10,399 nt of DNA from Phoronis pallida. Lineage: Eukaryota > Phoronida > Phoronidae. The stretch spans positions 1 to 10,399 of the forward strand of contig JAOXYC010239904.1 in the NCBI GenBank assembly GCA_028565715.1, read 5' to 3'. Positions 1-7,474 of this stretch are shown here, piece by piece. Within the stretch, counting starts at the first letter, position 1. The number at the start of each line of letters is the position of its first letter. The translations under genes were made by a program, and so were the position numbers. The notes below the pieces were generated by a model. The model did no database searches and was not told where the DNA came from. It saw only the letters and a program-made list of their open reading frames with translations.

Positions 1-1590
1 TACAGGGTTCAATAAATCTGTTAGCAAGTGCTCATATTTTCTAGTACAAATCCAATTTTACACTCAAGTTGGTTCATCGGACCATGAACATTCCTAACAC
101 ATTATAAACCACTTTATAGTTTACAAATATGTACACTGCATATGAATATTGGTCAAAGCAGGCAGGAAAGTAACTGGTGGTCCTTAAAGAGGTTCTTATA
201 ACATTGCTGGTTATCAAAGAGAATGCTTGCCATAAAACTTCGCCATTTTCGGTCAAGAAAATTTATGTTTAATTTCTAGTATCCATAATACTCAAAAATT
301 ATGCTGCTTCGCATTAAAGAATCATTTGAGAACATTTTTTAATATTTTATTATCTCAAAAAAATAATAATATAAATAATAATATAGATATATATAATATT
401 TGAGAACATGATCACCAAGTCAGAATTTAAGTACTGAAACGATTTCACCCAAATAACAAGTCCCTATTGTTAAATAGTCAAATTTTCCCCAACAAATTGT
501 CAGTCTTGACCAAATAAATACAAACCTAGTGATCCCTCTGGTCGACAGAGCAAAATGTAGACTTATGTACTTGTAAATCATAATCCATCCCTCATGTATT
601 TCTAATATTGTATAACAAATTCACAACAGTTAGACAGATTACAAAACCGAAAAAGACATTTTTGTATCAGTTAAGTCAATATCACATCAATTCTTAAAAC
701 CCATAAACTGATTAATAGGCCATTAATAGGCTGCCTTCTGACACAATAAAAAAAACTTATATCAGGTGACACATACCAGTCGCATTCCATCATAGCTATT
801 TTTAGCAATAAATAATTTTTTAGTAATCAACTAATTTTCCCACGATTTCTTCAAAACCAGAATACAATGAGATGTATAAAAACTTGACATTGCATTTGCC
901 ACCTACGTATATAACATTACATGCATCACACAATTACCCAAAGGTTATGTTTTTATCAGAGGTCAGACTTCTCAACCATAAATATTTATCATTTCTTCCC
1001 CAATGAGACACATTATGTGTTGAATCAGAGCAAAGCCAGACAAAATAAAACTTCCAATAAAAATATACAAAAAATTTAGGGTTGAACTTAAAGATTTCAT
1101 TTATTTGCAATAGCATTTTCTAGATGTCAGTAGGTATTCCAAAAAGGGAGTTTTTTAGAGGTGATTAAAATCACCTTTTCAAGTAAACATAATTTAGATG
1201 AATTAAATCCAGCAAAGCTTCTGAAATGTACATTTGGTCCATGGAGTTAACAGTCACCAATGAACAGCTACAGTATTGAATAGCGTGCCTGAGCTTGAAT
1301 AACTATGTTATTGCCTGGGGACACATGTGAACTTTTATCAATGGGAGTTTTATTGTTCTGTTTCGGTAAATTATAGCCTGCATAGTTTTCAATGACCTAT
1401 CTACCTGATGACCGAACTACACGATTTGTGGAGTGGACATTCCCAGCACTTTCATAAAACGAATAATATAGGATAAGGAATTGGGTGCGTTACATGGTCA
1501 TTATGGTAATTCCAAAAATTGATTCAATTAATCTTCCACAAAGAAGAAAATTTAATGAATAAAAAGTGAAACACGAACAGACTCAACAAA
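1..1590. other. AT-rich non-coding stretch, no gene
   Basis: No frame on either strand shows codon structure, a recognisable protein motif or a long open run. A short frame on the minus strand near 934-1116 and another near 74-256 look like chance openings: their compositions are unremarkable and they have no acceptor/donor context that I can see. The stretch holds one A/T-only tract (listed separately) and a small 16-base palindrome around 1160-1176 (GGTGATT..AATCACC). It is consistent with intron or intergenic DNA. Confidence 0.6.
324..409. repeat. AT low-complexity tract between 12-bp direct repeats
   Basis: The 12-mer ATTTGAGAACAT occurs at 324-335 and again at 398-409. The 62 bases between them are almost pure A and T, with runs of AATAAT and ATAT. 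The arrangement could be a slippage-expanded microsatellite with duplicated flanks, or a target-site duplication around a short inserted A/T-rich fragment. The sequence alone does not separate these. Confidence 0.5.
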
Positions 1591-1595
1591 AAAAC

Positions 1596-1649
1596 GAGAT
1601 TGTTACAGAGATTGTTACAGTATAGAATTGGCTTTGAGCCAATCTTTTT
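1596..1649. repeat. 12-bp tandem duplication followed by hairpin and T-run
   Basis: GAGATTGTTACA is repeated exactly at 1596-1607 and 1608-1619. It is followed seven bases later by a 7-bp perfect stem, ATTGGCT / AGCCAAT (1627-1633 with 1637-1643), a 3-base loop, and then CTTTTTT. In bacteria this shape would be a terminator. In animal DNA the T-run could stop RNA polymerase III, but no A/B boxes are visible just upstream, so it is recorded only as a structural repeat. Confidence 0.5.
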
Positions 1650-1857
1650 TAATGTCACATCTACATTTAATATATTTCACGATTTGTTTAAATTATTGTC
1701 ATCCAAATGTAATTCTAATGAAATTTTTCAACAAGGAAAAATCTGTCAATAATACGATTAGTAACAATCGTGACAGAACAAAGGCCACTTAATGTTGCAA
1801 TTTTATCATACTTGTCACTTGAGATGTTACATGTAAAAGCCATTTGTGTTACTTCAT

Positions 1858-1979
1858 ATTGATTAATCAATTTAGAAAAGTTAATTTGTGATAAATTAAT
1901 TAATCAAGCCTCGTTAATACCAATCAATTGTCATAACTCGTTTGGCTTCTCGTATTTCCATTGATTGTGTTATGCAAAT
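1858..1979. promoter_or_regulatory. Candidate cis-regulatory cluster: homeodomain and POU octamer sites
   Basis: A perfect 14-bp palindrome, ATTGATTAATCAAT, lies at 1858-1871. A second TAAT-rich site follows at about 1894-1907 (AATTAATTAATCAA). A consensus octamer, ATGCAAAT, is at 1972-1979, preceded by ATTGTGTT, which resembles a Sox half-site two bases too far from the octamer for the classic Sox-Oct pair. Homeodomain proteins bind TAAT/TAATCA cores and POU proteins bind the octamer. In DNA this A/T-rich such matches arise by chance, so the call is an inference from clustering. Confidence 0.25.
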
Positions 1980-2309
1980 ATGGACTCAAATTGATAGGCT
2001 GTTATTTCTCTCACTATAGAGTATCAAGTATTAAGTGATGAATAAATACTCGAGACTGGAAATCTCATTGATGCTACTTCACAGAGAACTTTTTTGATTG
2101 GACTACTTCTTGCATTTTATTTATTTAGATGAAATAAAGTCAGACAGTTATTTGTCCTGGTATCTGACAGCAAACACAAATGTTCATTTTAACTGTTCTC
2201 ATGTGAACGATGCTAGCAAAAAGTACCTCACAAGTCACAACTACTTGGCAGTTGGAAATATCATTTTATGAAATCATTGAGAAAGCTGCTGGAAATACCT
2301 GAAAATTGA

Positions 2310-2537
2310 AAATACCTGAAAGTCTTCATTTTTAGGGAACAGGGAAGAAAGCACGTCAATCAGTCTGTGATTACTACCAAGAAATGCAATGTCAGTTGCG
2401 AGGAAATGCAGCATCCTAATCTTGAATTGTGCCAGACTTTACTATTTATTATACATTTTATCCTAGTGAGAATTGTCTCCCCTCAGCCTGGTCACCTGTG
2501 TGCCAGACAACACAGTATTCATCATACAGGTGTCTGA
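2310..2537 (+). other. Candidate exon after a 3' splice acceptor
   Basis: The pyrimidine-rich run TCTTCATTTTTAG ends in AG at 2334-2335 and would begin an exon at 2336. Two frames are then open. One runs 27 codons to TAA at 2417-2419 and reads GTGKKARQSVCDYYQEMQ at its start. The other is open from 2310 to TGA at 2535-2537 (75 codons, no early ATG) and contains a Cys-spaced stretch CNVSCEEMQHPNLELC. I recognise neither product. A CAG|GTGTCT at 2527-2535 is a weak possible donor. Open runs of this size can occur by chance, so this is only a candidate alternative or terminal exon. Confidence 0.15.
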
Positions 2538-2707
2538 GAACCAGTCAGTGATATTGACGCAACAATGATATTGACATATTACATTATAAATGTTCAACAA
2601 TATTGATACAGTGTCGGGCTGATAAAAAATCAATGGCCAGTTTAACTTTATGTTTCTAATATTGTTATGATTGGCAGATACTCCAGAGTAATGAGATGAT
2701 TAATTGT

Positions 2708-2736
2708 TAATTCTCTTTCTTTCATGCTTGTCTTAG
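2708..2736 (+). promoter_or_regulatory. Pyrimidine tract and 3' splice-acceptor-like site
   Basis: A long pyrimidine-dominated run (TTCTCTTTCTTTCATGCTTGTCTTAG) leads to AG at 2735-2736, which fits an animal 3' splice acceptor on the + strand. The frames beyond it close within about a dozen codons, so any exon here would be short or untranslated. It lies between the acceptor at 2335 and the stronger one at 2881. Confidence 0.25.
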
Positions 2737-2861
2737 ATCAACAGTTTTTTAATAGTTGCAAATGATTGGTAAAAAATGTACAGACAAATCAAATAGGCCT
2801 AGTTGGAAGCATCATCATTTGAACAGGAGTCATTAAAAACACTGACAGACTGGCTCTTATT

Positions 2862-3060
2862 GTCTCTCTCCCTCTCTCTAGGTCAGTGAGTTTTGTCAGC
2901 AATGATGTACATAAACTGGAAAATGGGAATTTCAAGCCATAAATTTAAACTCTTAATGCTCTGGTTCAAAAACAATGAAATACAATGAAACTCGAATGTG
3001 AGTTCCTTTAAATTGAAAACAATGAACGCATCGTGATTCAACAAAAAATTTGAAAATAAA
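2862..3060 (+). other. Candidate 3' terminal exon with acceptor, stop and AATAAA
   Basis: A nearly uninterrupted pyrimidine tract (2862-2879) ends in AG at 2880-2881, a very good match to an animal 3' splice acceptor. If the exon enters with one base carried over, the frame reads SVSFVSNDVHKLENGNFKP and stops at TAA 2940-2942. The first AATAAA lies at 3055-3060, about 115 bases beyond the stop, a normal spacing for a short 3' UTR. The peptide is not recognised. The CT run could instead be a plain CT-rich simple sequence. If this is genuine, the rest of the gene lies upstream on the same strand. Confidence 0.2.
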
Positions 3061-3079
3061 TGTATATTTTAATATTTAT

Positions 3080-4575
3080 TCACATGAACACTAAATTACA
3101 CCCATGAAATCATTTTCATATATTTAGAATTGCATTTAAATTTCTATAGCCGATAACAAAAGTTTACATGCTAAGGTAGCATGGGAGCTCAACTTTACTT
3201 GCTTATAAACATATGCCAACTGTAAAAATACCTAAATTGATAATTAAATTAATAATATTTATAAATTTATAGCATTCCCAAACAAATAAAGTTCAACGAT
3301 CTCATATACCAACAAAAACAATGCCAAATATCCGGGCAAGCAAAATACCACTGCACGATCAAAAAGCCAAATATAAATTTAATTTCTTTTAAATGGTGCC
3401 CGACCTATGATTTATTGCCGGGGATATTTTAATAAAATATATTTAGGAAATACCATATGTTTATAGGTGCCTATTAAAAACCCAATGTCCTACCATGAAG
3501 AAAATGACCTTTGGTAAATATGAGAAATCTCACTGAATATTTGATACCAAGTCTTTTTGATGAATGACAAACAACATGGGTGAAACGTGATATAAGCGAA
3601 CACACAAAGAGTTGACAATAGAAGGGGGATCAATTGTATGGTTATGAAAGAAAAGACTGTGGTCAGTTTCCATAAGAAAATAAAACAGGTCCATGAACCA
3701 TGAAGGCAAATACAATATGTGAATATGTTAGAGTGTGGTTTTAAATCCTTACTGCATTGGACCGCGTTACAGGTAATGACGCAGTTTTTTATTCAAACCA
3801 AATGCCATGTCTACTTCATTTTAATGTTCAATCATTCAAGTTTCTTAAACTGAATATTGTCAATATTGTTATGGACTTATGAACAAAATTGTAAGTAATA
3901 GTTGGATCTTATGACAATTCTTTTATTCTTGAACCGTGAAAATGATGCCATTTGTAACTTGTGTTATGCCAATCTTGAAAACAATATGTTTAGTTCCTGA
4001 GACCACCTACTGAGTGTTCTGTAGAAAGGTGGATTGTTTTTACTGGAGTCATATTTCACAACTACATAAGACAGGGAACTTTAATTGAGACATGAGTTTC
4101 ACAACACTGTCAAACATGCAATGCAACACTCTGGTGTGCAGATTCCTGCAATAATTGTTCACTCAAAAATATCATGAAACAAGATATGAGTTTTGGCAAA
4201 AAGTAGGGGAAGAGAATTGAACAGTTTGAGTACATCAGATACCTAGATTAACTACCCCTTTCACATCTGAAAGAATTCATGCCCTAGTTTATTTAAGAAG
4301 ATTAAGGGATTATCCATTAGCAAATCCACATAAATACAGCTTTGTGAAACCTTTTATTGGCATCATTTATAGTTTGATATTCACTGAGAAACCATAGCTT
4401 TTCAACTAGTTTCCTTCCTAAATATTCTCGGAACAAATGCTTTTTTGGACTGAGATAAGCTGAAGGTATTTGCCATCAAGCAAAAGAATGCTAGTTGTGG
4501 GTGGAAAGTGGGAAGGATATCTAAAAAGATAGACCCAGACATGTAAATCCGTAATCTGTCATAAATCATTCACTG
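3080..4575. other. AT-rich non-coding stretch, no gene
   Basis: Nothing codon-like is seen on either strand. Minor structures are a CCACCT/AGGTGG inverted pair near 4003-4034 and an isolated good splice-donor match, CAG|GTAATG, at 3770-3778 that has no convincing exon before it. A 61-codon minus-strand frame at 3530-3715 has no motif or supporting context. Confidence 0.5.
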
Positions 4576-4756
4576 AATCCAATGTTCCCACGAGTCTGAT
4601 ATGTGGTAATTTTGGGTGGATTTCAGTCAAATATTTGGTACTTTTCATAATATAGTACAGAGAATCTAAACAAGACACAAACAAGTAGGTCAGTAAACTA
4701 CCATTACCAACCCCTCACCAAATCCACTGTTCCCACGAGTCTGGAATGTGACATTC
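4576..4756. repeat. Direct repeat of about 36 bp, 145 bp apart
   Basis: The core TGTTCCCACGAGTCTG is shared exactly, within AATCCAATGTTCCCACGAGT at 4576-4595 and AATCCACTGTTCCCACGAGT at 4721-4740. Similarity continues weakly for about 16 more bases on the right. The intervening sequence is unrelated. Such a pair may be two units of a dispersed repeat or a duplicated protein-binding site. No coding frame is shared between the copies. Confidence 0.55.
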
Positions 4757-5190
4757 GGGAGATTGCCGTGCGGACTTTTTACTTTCTTAAAAATATTGCC
4801 AGAATCAAAAAATCCTAGTAGATAAGAAGTAAGCAACTAAGTGATTCAGGAAAAACTATACATCTGTGAGACTTTCAAGCTTCAAAAACATTCTTCAAGT
4901 AATGCAATCCCCATCCTAACCAGTGATTTACCCACAACAGTTGTAGATCAGGAAATATTACACAAGTTTATCTAACAAACACAAGTTTCTTCTACTCAAG
5001 CCTAACATGTTCTTACATCATTTGAGATGTGGAGAATAATATAATAATCATGGTCTACATGTATAACATACTAATCCTGAAGGCTAATGTGTTGGAGCAA
5101 AGCTTATGATATAATGTAGACAGTACAGTACATGTCTAGCACACCTGACATCCTATGAAAAAGGTTATCCTTATTTAAGCCTAGAGGTCC
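4757..5190. other. Non-coding stretch, nothing identified
   Basis: No open frame with codon structure, no repeat pair and no RNA-like fold was found by eye on either strand. Confidence 0.5.
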
Positions 5191-5192
5191 AT

Positions 5193-5301
5193 TTGGCTGG
5201 ATTCTTCTGGGAGAGCCAATGGGAAATAGACATCTACCAGGTACAAGTCGTATCCACTGGACATGATTCGAGTCCATCGCAAGTTACTTCTAGACAGTAA
5301 C
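5193..5301 (+). repeat. Possible degenerate tRNA-derived SINE head
   Basis: GATTCGAGTCC at 5265-5275 matches the RNA polymerase III B box (GGTTCGANTCC) at all but one base and sits in a local inverted repeat, TGGAC/GTCCA. An A-box-like GAGCCAATGGGA lies about 50 bases upstream (5213-5224) but matches poorly. No complete tRNA cloverleaf can be folded: the arm around the B box has the wrong loop length. A small hairpin, GTTACT/AGTAAC (5283-5301), follows. The same segment is open in several frames on both strands, so a short coding remnant is the main alternative. Confidence 0.2.
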
Positions 5302-5380
5302 CTGTTCTTTTTCCCAACTGTTACATAATAGGACCATATTTTAATATGATATCATTAAAATCACTTTTAAACTCAAACCA

Positions 5381-5417
5381 TGGGAAATGAATCAAAGTTA
5401 TTTGATTCGATTTCCCA
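5381..5417. repeat. Compact 16-bp hairpin with a single bulge
   Basis: TGGGAAATGAATCAAA (5381-5396) pairs with TTTGATTCGATTTCCCA (5401-5417) around a four-base loop GTTA, with one unpaired G as the only defect. At 37 bases it is too short for a microRNA precursor. It may be a cruciform-forming site or the collapsed remnant of an inverted-repeat element. Confidence 0.65.
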
Positions 5418-6000
5418 AAACTACAAGAAGCATTGAAAAATTTGAATACATCCAGTTATATGTAGAACACCATCCTCACCCGAGAGTACTCAGAGTAGCT
5501 CGACTTGACAGCTGAGCAACAACTGCAGCTCAATACACTGAATATTCTACACATCTGATTTGAAACACTTAAAAGCAAAAAGGGAAACACTACAGATCTA
5601 GGATATAATCATGATATCATGTTTCGAATGAGGACACAGTGACTCATTTTTAATCTATTTATCACACCTGTTCAAAAATGTCAAGAAGATATGTCACATT
5701 ATAACTGTCCAACTTAAAACTGTTTAGCCATTATTGACATAGTGCAATAACTATTAAATATAAATTATTCATACCTATTCCGGTAACTTGGGAACCACTC
5801 CTGTGCAAAATTAAATATTAATTTGAGCACCTAATGACCTTATAACCATATGAACGCTCGAGTGAGTCTGGAGACTGGACCAAGTTACAAAATAAGACAG
5901 TGACATCAAAATCATGACCCTCTAGACCACGTCCATCGACGAATTTATAGCATTTGTTCCCCCAAAACGTATATGAAATAGTAAAAATACTCTATTGTTT
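5418..6000. other. Non-coding stretch with a short palindrome
   Basis: No gene is seen. A perfect 12-bp palindrome, CATGATATCATG, lies at 5610-5621. CAGCTG and CTGCAG hexamers sit in a TGAGC/GCTCA inverted pair near 5511-5532. None of these implies a defined function. Confidence 0.45.
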
Positions 6001-6492
6001 TGATTTGGTACAGTTAAACGAGTTAAAAGTTCTCTAATCTATCGGGAATCTATCGCGGGGGCAAACCAAACACAGCGCCAGACGAAACGTTCGTAAACGG
6101 AGGGCCGAACTTTTGATACTTTTTTAACATCTCGAAATGTCCTTAAATACGGCATAGTTCCCATTCAAACTTTCACAACACATTCTTACAACATTTCAAA
6201 AACTATAATTCACGAAATCGCTCACATTTAAAGTCATCAAATGTGGTTTTTGGTAAAAAATGAAGGAGAATTCTTACCCACTTGTGGATTTGTTCGACGA
6301 CACTCCTTGGGTGACCTCATTAATTAGCGCATGCGTAATTGAAACAAATCCAAGCACCTGCTGGCGCGCCTTCTTTCGGGCATGTAAGAAAGTATTACCG
6401 GCACTGCGTTCACACAGTACGCAAACATCAGATATCTTTACAGTTTCATTTTCATTTTTTACTTTTAATCTAGAGAAACACAAATGACGTCC
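6001..6492. promoter_or_regulatory. Candidate CpG-enriched promoter, possibly bidirectional
   Basis: About 25 CpG dinucleotides can be counted here, against roughly four or five in a comparable stretch near 2100-2600. The palindrome GCGCATGCGT at 6327-6336 matches the NRF1 site (GCGCATGCGC) at nine of ten bases. TGACGTCC at 6485-6492 is CRE-like, and TGACCTCA near 6313-6320 is the reverse of a nuclear-receptor half-site. NRF1 plus CREB-type sites in a CpG-rich patch are typical of animal promoters. The region has splice-donor-like sequences in both directions (6277 on the minus strand, 6384 on the plus strand), which suggests first exons on either side. TSS positions cannot be read from the sequence. 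Confidence 0.4.
6260..6383 (+). other. Candidate first coding exon, plus strand
   Basis: An ATG at 6260 in a good context (A at -3) opens a frame beginning MKENSYPLVDLFDDTPW that stays open past a donor-like CAT|GTAAGAAAG at 6384. If spliced there the exon would encode about 41 residues; unspliced, the frame runs to 6487. No domain is recognised and there is no signal peptide. The frame overlaps a similarly long open frame on the opposite strand, so at most one is likely to be real. Support comes mainly from its position in the CpG-rich block. Confidence 0.15.
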
Positions 6493-6495
6493 CAC
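6278..6495 (-). other. Candidate (perhaps untranslated) first exon, minus strand
   Basis: Reading leftward, the frame is open from about 6530 and runs straight into TGG|GTAAGAA, a strong splice-donor match with the cut between 6278 and 6277; the frame's apparent stop is simply the TAA inside that donor. There is no ATG in this frame, so it is either the 5' untranslated part of a first exon or an internal exon. Downstream exons would lie further left, where none is convincingly visible. Confidence 0.2.
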
Positions 6496-6636
6496 TCCTT
6501 GAAATATGCAATCGGCAGAGATGTTTTATTTGAGTTTATTCAACAACTTGCTGAATTGCTGCCGAAAAGAACTATTGAATCATATGACCTCATTTTTTCG
6601 CTGACTCTCGATACGATTCACATTTTCAATTTTCAA

Positions 6637-6808
6637 TGTTTGGTGTAAATGAAATTTTAACACATTATTGATAATATTTGTATTTCTAAACATATACACT
6701 ATGCATGAGTTCATGTTTTGTAGCTAACACTGAGTTTTCCCCCCGGGAGTTTCAAGTTAGTCCAGTTTACCCGGGAGTTTTCAGATTCAGTTGCGGAACC
6801 ATTCCCTC
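6637..6808 (+). repeat. Composite-repeat module, copy 1
   Basis: The segment starts TGTTTGGTGTAAATG, contains GATAATATTTGTATTTCTAA and GAGTTCATGTTTTGTA, and ends in a C6GGGAGTTT tract and GCGGAACCATTCCCTC. It is about 649 bases upstream of a clearly homologous copy in the same orientation. Copy 1 is longer because CCCGGGAGTTT occurs twice, separated by about 30 bases, which suggests a local duplication. A degenerate minisatellite-like unit (GACTCTC..TTTTCAATTTTCA) appears just before it at about 6600-6636, as a good unit precedes copy 2. Confidence 0.75.
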
Positions 6809-6855
6809 CATAATAGTATGTTTTGTAGTTGATGTCATTAATAATATTGGGTATT

Positions 6856-6898
6856 GTAAAGCGCTTTGAGTTTCTGAATCAAGAAAGAAAGGCGCTAT
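6856..6898 (+). repeat. L2/SINE-type 3' tail hairpin
   Basis: GTAAAGCGCTTTGAG (6856-6870) and AGAAAGGCGCTATGAAAG (6884-6901) form a layered stem: GCGC-TTT with AAAG-GCGC, and TTTCT with AGAAA around a small loop. From memory, AAGCGCTTTGAG...AAAGGCGCTATATAAA is a widespread 3' end of L2-clade LINEs and the SINEs they mobilise in aquatic animals, and the preceding ATTAATAATATT is also typical. The usual ATATAAAT continuation is altered here. Only this tail is visible; no LINE reverse transcriptase is in the window. Confidence 0.5.
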
Positions 6899-6948
6899 GA
6901 AAGAACTGTGACATCCCCGAAATCGGCCGCGACTGTCAAATTGTGCAA

Positions 6949-7282
6949 TCGTAACCCCCGTCGTATTGAACCGCACTTGTTGCAATTCGGCTCGACCGAT
7001 TTCAATAGATTTGCTACCGTAACCCGGAATACCGCAACTACCGACTCTGATTTTTCAATTTCAAAAGACATCTCATTTTTACCGTACCCGCCGCATGCCG
7101 CAACTACAGACTCTGTTTTTACAATTTTAAAACACTTCTCATTTTTACCGTAACCCAGAATGCCGCAACTACAGACTCTGTTTTTTCAATTTTCATTTTT
7201 TTTTTCTTCATTTTTTACCGTAACTCGCGGAAAGCCACAACTACAGGCTCTGATTTTTCAATTTAAAAAGACTTCATTTTTT
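6949..7282 (+). repeat. Minisatellite, about 65-bp unit, four clear copies
   Basis: Units begin ACCGTA(A)CCC and continue with a GCCGCAACTACAGACTCTG-like core and a T/A-rich tail ending CATTTTT. Starts are at 7016, 7081, 7147 and 7217, giving spacings of 65, 66 and 70; the third is lengthened by a T-run. A much degraded unit may start at 6949. An 81-codon open frame (6908-7153) crosses the first units, but the unit lengths break its phase after two copies, so it is a by-product of the repeat, not a gene. The array ends exactly where the second copy of the flanking module begins. Confidence 0.8.
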
Positions 7283-7285
7283 GGC

Positions 7286-7417
7286 TGTTTGGTGTAAACG
7301 ATATTATAACAAATTATCGATAATATTTGTATTTCTAAACATATTGTCACTAAGAGTTCATGTTTTGTAACTAACAGTTTCCCCCCGGGAGTTTTTCAGA
7401 TTGCGGAACCATCCCTC
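7286..7417 (+). repeat. Composite-repeat module, copy 2
   Basis: The segment is homologous to 6637-6808 from TGTTTGGTGTAAACG through GATAATATTTGTATTTCTAA, GAGTTCATGTTTTGTA and C6GGGAGTTT to GCGGAACCATCCCTC. It lacks the extra CCCGGGAGTTT block of copy 1. The unit order, minisatellite followed by module, appears in both places, so the pair probably represents a tandemly duplicated element or two insertions of one family. Confidence 0.75.
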
Positions 7418-7456
7418 GAAACTCACGAAACCGGCGCTCAGTTTGACTACGTGCCC

Positions 7457-7474
7457 TCAATGAACAGTCATTGA
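7457..7474. repeat. Perfect 7-bp hairpin beyond module copy 2
   Basis: TCAATGA (7457-7463) pairs exactly with TCATTGA (7468-7474) around ACAG. It lies 40 bases after the module. Helitron-type elements end in a short hairpin, but the CTRR end motif expected shortly after it is not present, so that assignment is not made. Confidence 0.45.

Noticed and set aside
1627-1649. Bacterial-type intrinsic terminator
   Set aside because: The hairpin and T-run fit the shape, but all other evidence says animal DNA and there is no bacterial gene upstream.
3732-3772. Short open segment ending in a good donor CAG|GTAATG
   Set aside because: The supposed acceptor at 3731 lacks a pyrimidine tract, and the segment is only about 41 bases long.
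5195-5290. Retroelement coding remnant (plus frame reading GPFGWILLGEP; minus frame reading SGYDLYLVDVYFP)
   Set aside because: Both strands are open over the same bases, neither extends beyond about 40 codons, and the resemblance is too short to assign to any family.
6908-7153. 81-codon plus-strand frame with repeated ATTDS..FSFLP peptide
   Set aside because: The peptide repeat is simply the translated minisatellite; unit lengths of 65-70 break phase and the frame stops at the third unit.
7286-7474. Helitron 3' end
   Set aside because: There is a hairpin at 7457-7474, but no CTRR end follows it and no matching 5' TC end was found.
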